The notes: a model not told the origin generated them from the sequence alone. Counted from the stretch's first letter, positions 1 through 8,150 are shown. The stretch is 45,052 nucleotides of DNA from an uncultured Pelagibacteraceae bacterium (GCA_902571095.1 CACGAV010000008.1:1-45052), one strand, 5' to 3'. Numbers and translations are program-made.

Positions 1-1189
1 CATCTAACAACAAAGTTCGGGATTGAATAACCTCAAGAGTAGTTCTTTCATTTCCTGATTCATATTCTAAAGAAATACCTTCATTAGCTATTTCAGCTGC
101 TTTTAATTGAACTCGTGTTGCTTCCAAAACACTTTCTGATGCATTGTATGTTGACCATGCATTAGCTGTATCTATCTGTACTTGTTCTGTTACGTCATCA
201 AAAATTAGTTGTTTTTCTTCTTTCTTAAACTTAGCTTTTTTAACTGAAGACAAATTTTTTCCACCCTTGAAAATAGGCCAAGTAATAGTTGCTTTTACTT
301 CTTCTTGTTCCCTCTCATCTACGGCTGAGCTTAAGTCTTTGTTTGTTTTTTTTGAATAAGAAACTTTTGCTGAAGGTGCTAGGTCTCCTCTAGCAACAAA
401 TAATTCTCTTTCGGCTATTTCCAAATCAAGTTTAGCTAAATTTAATTTAGGATTTAATTGCTCTGCTTTAGCTGTTGCTGCATTTAGGCTATTTGGAATC
501 ACTAAATTTGTAGAAAGTTCTAAATCAATATCTTCTGGCGCCATTGAACCAATAATTTTTTGAAAACTCTTTTTACCAGAAACAAGCTCATTTTCTGCAG
601 TTATTAACTGAGCTTTAGCACCTGCTAATGATGATTCAGATTGAGCAAAATCTGTTAGGCTTATTTCACCTCTATCTAGTCTAGCTCTATCACTTTCAAC
701 CTGTCTTTCGAAAAGATCGACGTTTAACTCATTATACTCAGAGTTTTTAAAACTATAACCTAAACTGTAATAAGCTTTTGCAGCATTTAATAACACTTCT
801 TGCTCAAGTTTATTAAGCTGAAATTTTGCTTGTTCAAATTGTAACTTAGATTTTTTAAGATTGTTGTAATTTCCAAATCCATCAAAAACTTTCTGTTCAA
901 CTATCACAGAATTTGTTTCAGGTGTTGACTCAACATCTCTCAACGGAACTCCGGATTGGTTTACTCTTTCAGTATCTTTCTGTGTTGCCATATCTCCTGA
1001 GAGTGTGATTGATGGTAAAAATTCTCCTCTCGAAATATTTATATCTTGTTTCGATGCTTCAAGACTAGCTCTTTGAGCATTTAGTTTTGAATTATTTTTG
1101 AAAGCATCTGACAAGGTTTTTATTATATCTTCAGAAAAAACCTTACTTGGTAATAAAAATATTAAAATAAGTAATAAAAAAATTTTCAT
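1..1189 (-). CDS. tolC: TolC-family outer-membrane efflux protein (3' end cut by window edge)
   Basis: The frame opens at an ATG at 1187-1189 and stays open to base 1, giving about 396 residues; the C-terminus lies outside the window. It starts with a signal peptide (about 19 residues, MKIFLLLILIFLLPSKVFS, then an acidic mature start). It continues with long amphipathic helices rich in Ala, Glu, Gln and Leu, including stretches such as QRASLEASKQDI, FDGFGNYNNLKKS and AAKAYYSLG. This is the two-fold repeated coiled-coil architecture of TolC/CyaE trimeric outer-membrane channels, which partner with inner-membrane pumps and adaptor proteins in efflux or type I secretion. The start lies 4 bases after the stop of the upstream kinase gene, so the two are probably co-transcribed. 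The partner pump is not in the window. The family call is firm; TolC itself versus another outer-membrane efflux paralogue is less certain. Confidence 0.85.
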   Translation of the reverse strand, partial: MKIFLLLILIFLLPSKVFSEDIIKTLSDAFKNNSKLNAQRASLEASKQDINISRGEFLPSITLSGDMATQKDTERVNQSGVPLRDVESTPETNSVIVEQKVFDGFGNYNNLKKSKLQFEQAKFQLNKLEQEVLLNAAKAYYSLGYSFKNSEYNELNVDLFERQVESDRARLDRGEISLTDFAQSESSLAGAKAQLITAENELVSGKKSFQKIIGSMAPEDIDLELSTNLVIPNSLNAATAKAEQLNPKLNLAKLDLEIAERELFVARGDLAPSAKVSYSKKTNKDLSSAVDEREQEEVKATITWPIFKGGKNLSSVKKAKFKKEEKQLIFDDVTEQVQIDTANAWSTYNASESVLEATRVQLKAAEIANEGISLEYESGNERTTLEVIQSRTLLLD

Positions 1190-1193
1190 CTAA

Positions 1194-2105
1194 TTAATAA
1201 AATTTCATTTTTTTTGAACGATGATTTTTATCCAAACTTATAGTTAAGTCTGATATTTTTGAAGACTCTTTAATCATATGTTTAGTTATTCTTTCATAAA
1301 ACATTATAAACTCTTTAATCTGAGATTTTGACATAGTCTTTTTACTTTTTGATGTCAATTTCATTTTTTGCTCCTGGTGCCACCTCCAAGTTAATATATG
1401 ATTAAAATTGGGAACTTTTAGATATACCAATTTGTCAATTTTATTAAAAAGTTTCTTGTAACTATATTTTAATGATTTATTTACGCTTTGCCTCCATTGT
1501 AAGTTCTGGTCATATTTTTTTTCAATAATGTTTAGTGGTTTTCTAAGATCTTTTGCTCTCTGATGCCTTGCGCCGACACACCATCCCTCAAAGATTATAA
1601 TATGCGGTTGCTTTTTTATTTTTTGCCATTTTTTTTTATTAGCCCTGTCATCTTTTGACTTATCAAATTTCGGTATTAATACTGTTCTAAAATTTTTCTT
1701 TTTTAGTTTTTTTAATATTTTATTTATAAAAACAATATCATGTGTTCCTGGTACACCCCTTGTTAAAAATAAAGGATGTTTTTTTTTTGACATTTCAATT
1801 CTCTGAGCTTTGGTTTTATAAAAATCATCTATTGAAAAAATACATAAATTCAAACCATATTTTCTTTTTAAAATAAATTTTAATATTGCTGTAATCGTGC
1901 TTTTACCTGCTCCCTGACCTCCTGATAAACCAATAATTTTAATTTTGTGATCTTTTTTATAAATTGAGTAAAGCCAGTCTGATACTGGTAAATAGAAAGA
2001 TTTTAATTTTCCAGCTTTATCGACAATAGCTTTGCTTCCGGCTATTTCCTTTTTTTTTAAATATTGTAGATATTCATTTTTTATCATGAGGATGGTTTTC
2101 GCCAT
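1194..2105 (-). CDS. P-loop kinase of the D-glycerate 3-kinase (GLYK/Tda10) family
   Basis: This 303-residue soluble protein has a Walker A motif, GGQGAGKST, at residues 62-70. Further on it has a Walker B-like IIIFEGWCVGARHQ segment; the EGWCVG signature is typical of plant and fungal GLYK/Tda10 glycerate kinases and separates them from uridine kinases. The likely reaction is ATP-dependent phosphorylation of D-glycerate to 3-phosphoglycerate, which would return photorespiration-type or glyoxylate-derived glycerate to central metabolism. The longest frame starts at 2105 and overlaps the upstream GFA gene by 32 bases. The internal ATG at 2087 (residue 7) would leave only a 14-base overlap and is an equally plausible start; neither has a visible Shine-Dalgarno. 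The substrate is inferred from family membership only. Confidence 0.75.
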   Translation of the reverse strand: MAKTILMIKNEYLQYLKKKEIAGSKAIVDKAGKLKSFYLPVSDWLYSIYKKDHKIKIIGLSGGQGAGKSTITAILKFILKRKYGLNLCIFSIDDFYKTKAQRIEMSKKKHPLFLTRGVPGTHDIVFINKILKKLKKKNFRTVLIPKFDKSKDDRANKKKWQKIKKQPHIIIFEGWCVGARHQRAKDLRKPLNIIEKKYDQNLQWRQSVNKSLKYSYKKLFNKIDKLVYLKVPNFNHILTWRWHQEQKMKLTSKSKKTMSKSQIKEFIMFYERITKHMIKESSKISDLTISLDKNHRSKKMKFY

Positions 2106-2445
2106 CGTTAACAGGAATATTTTTTATATCAAATGGTTTTATACCTTCAATGCATGCAATATTAACTCCATAAATTTTTGGATCTATTCTTGGCCTGTTA
2201 TGAGTATGAATGCCGCAAACTTTACAGAAGTAATGCTTGGCAGTTTTTGAATGAAATTGATATAGATTTAAAAGATCCGCGCCTTTAGTAATTGTAAAAT
2301 CATTAGGTCCAGCAATACCAATTATGTAACCCTTTCTCTTGCATATTGAACAATTACAACGCATAATTTTCTTAAAACCTGTATCAGGTACTTCTACTTG
2401 TGCTTCTACCCCACCACAGTGACATGTTAATTTTTTTTTTGGCAT
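2074..2445 (-). CDS. GFA-family (glutathione-dependent formaldehyde-activating enzyme / CENP-V fold) zinc protein
   Basis: This 123-residue protein has the Cys spacing of the GFA fold: CHC at 8-10, CNCSIC at 30-35 and CKVC at 74-77. These give seven Cys for two zinc sites. The segment CGIHTHNRPRIDP fits the usual CG..T.H..R ending of the family. GFA proteins bind glutathione-formaldehyde adducts or act as small zinc-binding carbon-sulfur lyases; most family members have no proven substrate, so the exact reaction is open. It overlaps the following kinase gene, which suggests one transcript. C1 oxidation is common in SAR11, so formaldehyde handling is a reasonable but unproven role. The 110-base region upstream (2446-2555) holds no gene. 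Confidence 0.8.
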   Translation of the reverse strand: MPKKKLTCHCGGVEAQVEVPDTGFKKIMRCNCSICKRKGYIIGIAGPNDFTITKGADLLNLYQFHSKTAKHYFCKVCGIHTHNRPRIDPKIYGVNIACIEGIKPFDIKNIPVNDGENHPHDKK

Positions 2446-2555
2446 TTATAATTCCTACGTATTGTTCTAAAAAAGATATCCACACAAAATATCATCAATT
2501 TTCAAATGTTCACGTTTTGATTCACTTATGATTCTAATTCAGACTCATTTTACAA

Positions 2556-3434
2556 CTATTTAGTGTATACGTTAAGTATATTCTCAATTCTTTCATTAGA
2601 TTTACTTAATTCACTTAAGTTTTCTCTTTTCGAGACAATAAAAATCAATAAGCAAAAAATGCCTATTAGCAGATTGATTAAGATAAAAAAAAGATTGGGT
2701 TTAAAGAAAAAAATTATCGAAAAAATAGAAATAAAAAAAATAGATCTTATTAATACTTGGTACTTAAATGTAGAAATAATTGAAAAAGAATGAAGCACTA
2801 AACCAAATAGTGGCATTTTTGATGGACCAAAATATCTTGTGCCTCTTACAGATGGAATGCTACCAAGATTATTAATAAATTTTTTAGCTGTACCTGCAAA
2901 ATTACTCCATAAACTTTTTTGATTTGATAAAAATATGACATCCTGTTTGGTTAGACAACTGTAATGCCCAAAATTAATATTTTTACCAGTAAAAAGCAAA
3001 GTTATCAGTTTATGTATATTGTACAGAAGGGTGAATGTTGGACCTTCGGATCTTTTTACACGCCTTGCTACAAATGAGGAATTTTTATTTTTAAGAGCTG
3101 CTTTAATTAATTTGTCAATATCTTCTGGATTATCTTCACCATCTCCATCCATAAGTATTAAGTAATCAAATTGAAGATTTTTTGATATATATTTAATACC
3201 AGTTGCATAACATCTTGTGTGTCCCTGGTTATTTTTAATATTAATTATATCAATAGAGTTTATTTTTTTATAAGTTTTATTAATTTTGTCTAATTTCTCA
3301 CTCGAACAATCGTTAACGATTATTACAGAAAAATCACCATCTATATTTATCAATTCTAAATCAATTTTTTCTAGGAGCTTCAGTACAGATTTCCAATCAT
3401 TGTAGCATGGTATTAGTATTTTAAAATTTTTCAT
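2556..3434 (-). CDS. GT2-family glycosyltransferase with C-terminal membrane anchor (polyprenyl-phosphate sugar transferase-like)
   Basis: This protein of 292 residues has an N-terminal GT-A domain starting ILIPCYNDW, with a VNDCSS nucleotide-binding loop and a LMDGDGEDNPEDI metal-binding motif (DxD). Two hydrophobic segments follow at roughly residues 220-265. This resembles ArnC/DPM1-type enzymes that load a sugar onto a polyprenyl-phosphate carrier at the cytoplasmic face. The start overlaps the stop of the GT39 gene by 4 bases, so translation is probably coupled. The pairing suggests that this protein makes the lipid-linked sugar that the GT39 enzyme then transfers on the periplasmic side. 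The sugar and acceptor cannot be told from sequence. Confidence 0.8.
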   Translation of the reverse strand: MKNFKILIPCYNDWKSVLKLLEKIDLELINIDGDFSVIIVNDCSSEKLDKINKTYKKINSIDIINIKNNQGHTRCYATGIKYISKNLQFDYLILMDGDGEDNPEDIDKLIKAALKNKNSSFVARRVKRSEGPTFTLLYNIHKLITLLFTGKNINFGHYSCLTKQDVIFLSNQKSLWSNFAGTAKKFINNLGSIPSVRGTRYFGPSKMPLFGLVLHSFSIISTFKYQVLIRSIFFISIFSIIFFFKPNLFFILINLLIGIFCLLIFIVSKRENLSELSKSNERIENILNVYTK

Positions 3435-4741
3435 TTGAGATCAATCCCTTTGAATTCAATCATTGAATTACCAGATATTATTTGTACATTATTCATAGAA
3501 ATTATTTCGCATCCAAACTTAGGTCTTGGTTTTAAATGGTAACATAAATTACCTGCTAACCACTCATTTCCGATTATCTTCGATATCTCATTAAAACCTC
3601 TCTCGTTTAAGTATCCTTTCACTTTTATAGCAACTTTTTTACCAGGATAATCTGTTCTTTTATCTGTTTGAGAAATTGAAACATAAGCATAAGTAAATGG
3701 CGATAAGAAAAATAAAATTAAAAAGAATGATACAAAACCTTTGAGCCTAATAAAATTAATTTTAGATTTAATAATATAAATTACCAGAGTTCCTAAAAAT
3801 AAGTAAAAAGGAGTCATCCACATTGTTCTTATTTTTACTCCCATAATCATTGAGGTCAATAAAATAAATATTATTGGAACAATAGTTATTAAAAGAATAA
3901 AAACTAATTTTTCATCTTTAAAATTAATTTTAAAATTTATCTTTTTTGTAAGAAAAAAAGTTAGTATAAAAAATGGTATTAATATTCCAATTTGTTTACT
4001 TAGAAATATCAATGGGTAAATAAGATGGTCAAGAAAATCTCCAACACCTCCAGTCCTGAGAAATGCATAGGTAATAGTTATATAATTATTTTCATTTAAC
4101 CATATTAAATGAGGCAACAAAATTAATAGCGTTATTGGTCCTGCAATAAAATAATGTGAAAATCTAATTTTTTTTCTTTTTTTAATATAGTAAATAAAAA
4201 TAAGCTTTATTCCTAAGATTAAATAAACAAAAAGATATTTCGACAAAATTCCTAAACCAGCAAATATGCCAAGAAAGACATAATCTGAGGCTTTGTCATA
4301 TTTCAGGCATCTCCAAGTGTAATAAATGCTTAGAGCCCAAAATGGAAGTTGAGCAACATTTACATTAAATTCTGGAGTAGTAAAATTATAAAAGTAAATA
4401 GCTTCAAGCAAAAGTACAGATAAAAAAGCAAGTTTTTTATTTTTCAAAAATTCTTGAGAAAATTTATAAACTACTAGGAAAGCAATAATAACAAAAATTT
4501 GACTTAAAAAATAATAAGCCCAATCCCGGCTTCCAAAAATTTGATAAAAGATTTCAACTACAAAGGCGCTCAAGGGAGGATGTTTATTATAACCCCACTC
4601 CAAATTACTTCCCCATGCTAAAGCTTCTATAGTATCTAAAGGCAGGTTTTGGTTGGTCAAAGATGGAACTAATGTCCAGATTAACAAATGAGAAAATAGT
4701 AACAAAAAAAGTAGGCGATTAGAATTAAGGTATTTATTCAT
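3431..4741 (-). CDS. GT39-family (ArnT/PMT-like) integral-membrane glycosyltransferase
   Basis: This 436-residue protein has about ten hydrophobic segments and a first periplasmic loop holding acidic residues D36 and E39 followed by WGYNKHPPL (about 49-57). That is the pattern of dolichyl-phosphate-mannose/undecaprenyl-phosphate-sugar transferases (ArnT, PMT_2). Known members move a sugar from a polyprenyl carrier to lipid A or to proteins on the outer face of the inner membrane. The C-terminal soluble part (from about residue 370) is short. It is probably co-expressed with the GT2 gene that follows with a 4-base overlap. It faces dksA divergently across 74 bases. The acceptor is unknown. Confidence 0.8.
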   Translation of the reverse strand: MNKYLNSNRLLFLLLFSHLLIWTLVPSLTNQNLPLDTIEALAWGSNLEWGYNKHPPLSAFVVEIFYQIFGSRDWAYYFLSQIFVIIAFLVVYKFSQEFLKNKKLAFLSVLLLEAIYFYNFTTPEFNVNVAQLPFWALSIYYTWRCLKYDKASDYVFLGIFAGLGILSKYLFVYLILGIKLIFIYYIKKRKKIRFSHYFIAGPITLLILLPHLIWLNENNYITITYAFLRTGGVGDFLDHLIYPLIFLSKQIGILIPFFILTFFLTKKINFKINFKDEKLVFILLITIVPIIFILLTSMIMGVKIRTMWMTPFYLFLGTLVIYIIKSKINFIRLKGFVSFFLILFFLSPFTYAYVSISQTDKRTDYPGKKVAIKVKGYLNERGFNEISKIIGNEWLAGNLCYHLKPRPKFGCEIISMNNVQIISGNSMIEFKGIDLK

Positions 4742-4772
4742 AGTATTTCACAAAAGTATAATTTAAATTATA

Positions 4773-4800
4773 TTGACACGAATATAAACGTTTATATACT
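4773..4800 (+). promoter_or_regulatory. Candidate sigma-70 promoter of dksA
   Basis: A perfect TTGACA (4773-4778) is separated by 16 bases from TATACT (4795-4800). Transcription would begin near 4807, only about 9 bases before the dksA ATG, so the mRNA would have a very short leader. Confidence 0.6.
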
Positions 4801-4815
4801 GCCCAACTTCTAAAG

Positions 4816-5235
4816 ATGGTAAAAAAGTCAATAAAAAAATACATTCCAAATACTAAAGAGAAGTATATGTGTGCAAAACACAAAAAATATTTCACTAATA
4901 AGTTAATCACATGGAGAAAAGAGATAATCAAATCAAATAATGAAAGTGTCATATTAAATAACCTAGATGATAATGTTTCATCTGCAGATATAGTCGATCA
5001 AGCATCTTCTCATACTGAAAAGTCAGTAGAACTAAGAGCTTCTAACAGGCGAAGAAAACTGGTTAACAAAATAGATCATGCACTAAAAAAAATTAAGGAC
5101 GGAACATATGGTTATTGTGAGGAAACTGGAGAACCAATTGGTTTGAAGAGGTTGATTGCAAGGCCAATAGCTACTTTGAGTATTGAAGCTCAAGAAAGAC
5201 ATGAAAAAGAGGAAAAAATTTACGTTGAAAATTAA
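4816..5235 (+). CDS. dksA: RNA polymerase-binding transcription factor DksA (zinc-finger-degenerate type)
   Basis: This protein has 139 residues. The coiled-coil tip motif DxxDxA is present at D58, D61 and A63, as in E. coli DksA, where it enters the RNA polymerase secondary channel to act with ppGpp. The C-terminal signature GYCEETGEPIGLKRL is clearly DksA. However, only C101 of the four zinc-ligand cysteines remains: the second position is T104 and the later CxxC pair reads SIEA (122-125). This CxxT-type, non-zinc form is the usual alphaproteobacterial variant. The ATG at 4816 directly follows a strong promoter; a later ATG at 4867 is possible, but would remove a conserved-looking N-terminal region. 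Its stop shares the TTAA at 5232-5235 with the convergent GST gene. Confidence 0.9.
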   Translation: MVKKSIKKYIPNTKEKYMCAKHKKYFTNKLITWRKEIIKSNNESVILNNLDDNVSSADIVDQASSHTEKSVELRASNRRRKLVNKIDHALKKIKDGTYGYCEETGEPIGLKRLIARPIATLSIEAQERHEKEEKIYVEN

Positions 5236-5855
5236 GGTAAAGGTATTCTTTCGTCTCTTTTTAAAAGATCAAATCCCCTAATCACCTCTTCTCGTTTTGA
5301 AATTTCTAAATACCACCTCGTCAAATTCTTATAATTTTTTAAACCAATATCATGCCATTCATGTCTTGCCATCCAGGGAAATGTTGCGATATCTGCGATT
5401 GAGTATTCCCCTGCAAGAAATCTGTTTTGCGCTAATCTATCATCTAAGTCCTTATAAATAATCTTTGATATTTTAAAATATCTTTCTTCTCCCCAATTAC
5501 TTTTGCCAGGATTATAGTGATGAAATTGATGATGCTGTCCTAACATCGGTCCTACATAAGCCATTTGACCCATCAACCATTGATTTATTAAATGCCTATT
5601 TTTTTCCGGGTAAAACTTCCCGCTTCTTTCTCCGAGATACATTAATATTGCTCCGGACTCAAATAGACTTATATTATTTTCGTGATCTATAATTACTGGA
5701 ATTTTACTAAATGGACTAATTTTCCTAAATTTTGGATTAAACTGTTCCCCTTTGTTAATATTAATTTTCGTGATTTTAAATTTAAATTTAATTTCCTCAA
5801 GCATTATTGAAATTTTTTTTCCGTTTGGGGTATTTGAGGTAAGTAGCTCAATCAC
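5232..5855 (-). CDS. Glutathione S-transferase, YfcG/YghU-like
   Basis: This 207-residue protein starts IELLTSNTPNGKKISIMLEE. TSNTPNGKK is the hallmark of the Nu-class YfcG/YghU proteins, which use Thr/Asn rather than Tyr or Ser to activate glutathione and act as GSH-dependent disulfide-bond reductases. The thioredoxin-like N-terminal domain includes the cis-Pro segment KIPVI and the glutathione gamma-glutamyl site FESGAILMYLGE. The helical C-terminal domain contains YSIADIATFPW, the typical ADI motif. It overlaps the upstream FNR gene by 4 bases (ATGA) and is the last gene of the proteorhodopsin-ferredoxin-FNR run. A redox role linked to NADPH is plausible, but the substrate is unknown. Confidence 0.88.
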   Translation of the reverse strand: MIELLTSNTPNGKKISIMLEEIKFKFKITKININKGEQFNPKFRKISPFSKIPVIIDHENNISLFESGAILMYLGERSGKFYPEKNRHLINQWLMGQMAYVGPMLGQHHQFHHYNPGKSNWGEERYFKISKIIYKDLDDRLAQNRFLAGEYSIADIATFPWMARHEWHDIGLKNYKNLTRWYLEISKREEVIRGFDLLKRDERIPLP

Positions 5856-6871
5856 TTTAATTTTCGACCCAAACGTTCTTGTATTTCTTTTGAGGAGGTA
5901 GTGAATTGAAATCTATATTTTTCATTAGGCCTAGCTCTTTTAAAACATTCAACTGATGCTAAAGCTGCCTCATGAAAACCAGATAAAATAAGTCTTTCCT
6001 TTCCTGGGTAAGAGCAAATGTCACCAATTGCAAATATCCCTTTTTTATTTGTTTGGAAATTTTCAGTATTAACTTTAATAGTCTTTCTATCCATATTTAA
6101 TCCCCATTGTGCTATAGGTCCTAGCTGCATTATTAATCCAAAAAAACCTAAAATATAGTTAGTTTCAATTTTTTCTATTTTTCCGTCGTCATTTTTGATC
6201 GTTATAGATTTAATGCTTGAGTTGCCTTCGATTGAGTTAATTTGGTACTTTGTTTTAACTGCCAATTTTCCTTTTTTTTCTAATTTCTTTATTTCACTAA
6301 GAGTGTGCGGTGCACCTCTAAATTCATCTCTCCTGTGAACAAGTGTTATATTGGCAATTTTTGATAACTCTAGTGTCCAATCCAAAGCGGAGTCTCCGCC
6401 GCCAAAAATAACTACATTTTTACCCTTAAATTTATTTTTATCATTTACAGAATAAAAGATATTTTTATTTTCATATTTTTCTGCATCATTCAAAGAAATT
6501 TTTCTTGGCTCAAATGAACCTACCCCACCTGCAATGATTATATTTGGGGATAAGAATACTTTATTTTTACTTGTTTTTACTTTCCATTGTCCGTTCTCAT
6601 TTGAAACCTCATTTACTCTCTCATTTAAATGAAATGTTGTCTTAAAAGGCTCAATTTGTTTTAATAAATTATTAGTAAGTTCTTTTCCAGTACAGGCTGG
6701 TATTGCTGGAATATCGTAAATTGGTTTATCTGGGTAAAGCTCTATACATTGTCCGCCAATTCTATCTAAATTATCAACTACCTGACAATTTAATCCTTTT
6801 ATACCTAATTGATGGACTGCAAAAATTCCGACTGGTCCTGCACCAACTATCAGTGTATCTGTTTTAATCAT
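5852..6871 (-). CDS. Ferredoxin--NADP(+) reductase, thioredoxin-reductase-like (type 2 FNR)
   Basis: This 339-residue flavoprotein has an FAD-binding GAGPVG at residues 10-15 and a central NAD(P)H Rossmann motif VIFGGGDSALDW near residue 150. Its C-terminal FAD-contact segment is GIFAIGDICSYPGKERL. It lacks the CxxC redox pair of thioredoxin reductase, which marks it as the YumC/TrxR-like ferredoxin-NADP reductase family found in many bacteria without plant-type FNR. It would exchange electrons between NADPH and the 2Fe-2S ferredoxin encoded 4 bases upstream. The gene pair and its overlap with the GST gene suggest one redox operon downstream of proteorhodopsin. Confidence 0.9.
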   Translation of the reverse strand: MIKTDTLIVGAGPVGIFAVHQLGIKGLNCQVVDNLDRIGGQCIELYPDKPIYDIPAIPACTGKELTNNLLKQIEPFKTTFHLNERVNEVSNENGQWKVKTSKNKVFLSPNIIIAGGVGSFEPRKISLNDAEKYENKNIFYSVNDKNKFKGKNVVIFGGGDSALDWTLELSKIANITLVHRRDEFRGAPHTLSEIKKLEKKGKLAVKTKYQINSIEGNSSIKSITIKNDDGKIEKIETNYILGFFGLIMQLGPIAQWGLNMDRKTIKVNTENFQTNKKGIFAIGDICSYPGKERLILSGFHEAALASVECFKRARPNEKYRFQFTTSSKEIQERLGRKLK

Positions 6872-6875
6872 ATTT

Positions 6876-7196
6876 TTAAACTTGCTTTAGTGGAGTAGTA
6901 ACTATTAAACCATCAAGTTCATCCGAAACAATTATTTGACAGCTTAACCTACTGTTTTTTTTTGGTTCAAATGCCATGTCAATCATATCTTGTTCCGCAT
7001 CTTCAGCTTTGTTTAATTTATTTAACCATTCTTCTTTGACATAAACATGGCAAGTTGCGCATGCCATACCTCCACCGCAGTCTGCATCTATACCAGGTAT
7101 ATTATTTTGGACAGCTCCCTCCATAACAGAAAGACCGTTCTCAACATCAATTTCGTTCTTATTTCCATTTGAATTTACGTAGATAATTTTTGGCAT
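6876..7196 (-). CDS. Adrenodoxin-type [2Fe-2S] ferredoxin
   Basis: This 106-residue protein has cluster ligands C40, C46, C49 and C86 with spacing C-x5-C-x2-C-x36-C, the adrenodoxin/FdxB/putidaredoxin signature (CGGGMACATC). The motif following the third Cys (HVYV) and the acidic helix (EDAEQDMIDM) that docks redox partners are both present. The adjacent FNR gene is the likely electron donor. Possible clients are iron-sulfur cluster assembly or a cytochrome P450-type oxygenase, neither of which is in the window. An intrinsic terminator lies between it and proteorhodopsin, so expression depends on read-through or a local promoter in the 73-base gap. Confidence 0.92.
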   Translation of the reverse strand: MPKIIYVNSNGNKNEIDVENGLSVMEGAVQNNIPGIDADCGGGMACATCHVYVKEEWLNKLNKAEDAEQDMIDMAFEPKKNSRLSCQIIVSDELDGLIVTTPLKQV

Positions 7197-7212
7197 TTAT
7201 TTAATATAGGTA

Positions 7213-7250
7213 CAAAAAAAAATAGGGCAAGTTATAAAACTCGCCCTATT
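7213..7250 (-). terminator. Intrinsic terminator after proteorhodopsin
   Basis: On the minus strand an 11-bp stem (AATAGGGCGAG paired with CTTGCCCTATT, with one G-U wobble) and an 8-base loop are followed by a run of nine or more T. It ends the proteorhodopsin message before the ferredoxin gene. Confidence 0.85.
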
Positions 7251-7269
7251 TTAAATAATTAGCTATTTA

Positions 7270-8040
7270 CTATCTTTTTGCTAAAGAAGTGCTTTGCATA
7301 GCAGCAGCCCAGATTACTAGACCAAATGCTAATTTGTTCACAAAGTCAGCTAAGTTGTAGATAACGTTCAATGTGTTTGAGTCAATTCCGCCTGCTAGGT
7401 AACCAAATACATAACCTAGTGGGTAGATCGCCCAACCAATTGTAACTATCATCCTCATAGCACCGAAAGCAGTTGCAACGGCTTTATTACCACCTTTTGC
7501 AGCAGCTCTTCCAGCTTCTCCAGAAAAGATTTCAAATAGAATGTATATCCAACCTGCCATTCCAATTATGAAACCGACAAATTCTTGGATGTAACCGGCT
7601 TCTCCTAAATATCCACCGACTAACATTACTATTGAAGCTATTAGCAATCTCCAAAACATTGAAGTTGGAACTTTTCTAACAGCAGCTAAGATTAGATAGA
7701 ATTCAACTATTTGAAGAGGAACAGTTATTAACCAATCAATATATCTGTATACTGTTGGAGTTTCTCCTGTACTCACCCAAATGTCTCTCATGTATATGTA
7801 GTGAACAAATGCGATAAACTGAATTAATCCAGCAACCGTAACAGATGTTCTCCACGATGCAGCAACTGTGTTTCTTTCTAAAAAGAAGAATACAGCACCT
7901 GCTAACATACCCATTGATACTAACCAAAACGATATTCCTACGAAATCGTTAGTAGCAAGAAAGGCAGTAGCAGCATTAGCAGAACTAGTGATTCCGAAGA
8001 ATGCAAAAGCAGCTAGTGCAATCATACTTAGTTTTTTCAT
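7270..8040 (-). CDS. Proteorhodopsin, blue-absorbing type (light-driven proton pump)
   Basis: This 256-residue protein has seven membrane helices after a signal peptide (residues 1-23, ending SANA). Relative to green proteorhodopsin the numbering is shifted by +5: H80 (H75), proton acceptor D102 (D97), proton donor E113 (E108) and retinal Schiff-base K236 (K231) are all present, so it should pump protons. The spectral-tuning residue, equivalent to position 105, is Q110, which in characterised proteins gives blue absorption near 490 nm and suits open-ocean water. The start has an exceptionally strong Shine-Dalgarno (GGGAGG) for this AT-rich genome, a sign of high expression. It has its own promoter, a roughly 100-base leader and a strong terminator, so it is mainly a single-gene transcript. 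No retinal synthesis genes are in the window. Confidence 0.97.
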   Translation of the reverse strand: MKKLSMIALAAFAFFGITSSANAATAFLATNDFVGISFWLVSMGMLAGAVFFFLERNTVAASWRTSVTVAGLIQFIAFVHYIYMRDIWVSTGETPTVYRYIDWLITVPLQIVEFYLILAAVRKVPTSMFWRLLIASIVMLVGGYLGEAGYIQEFVGFIIGMAGWIYILFEIFSGEAGRAAAKGGNKAVATAFGAMRMIVTIGWAIYPLGYVFGYLAGGIDSNTLNVIYNLADFVNKLAFGLVIWAAAMQSTSLAKR

Positions 8041-8143
8041 GAAAACCTCCCTTTCGTTTAGTTTTCTTTATTAGTTTAAATTTAAACCGTCCAAATTGAG
8101 AGCTTATCTCCCTCCCTATTCGAACATGTTGGGACGGTACCCA
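8041..8143 (-). ncRNA. Candidate structured 5' leader of proteorhodopsin mRNA
   Basis: Reading the minus strand from the predicted start near 8143, the leader begins GGGTACCGTCC. ACCGTCC (8086-8092 on the plus strand) can pair with GGACGGT (8132-8138) across a 39-base interior. Inside is a second hairpin, GGGAG-AUAAG-CUCUC. An alternative UCCC/GGGA pairing would exclude the closing stem. The leader ends in the GGGAGG ribosome site. I do not recognise it as a known riboswitch class; it is inferred from complementarity only. Confidence 0.4.
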
Positions 8144-8150
8144 AAAAAAA

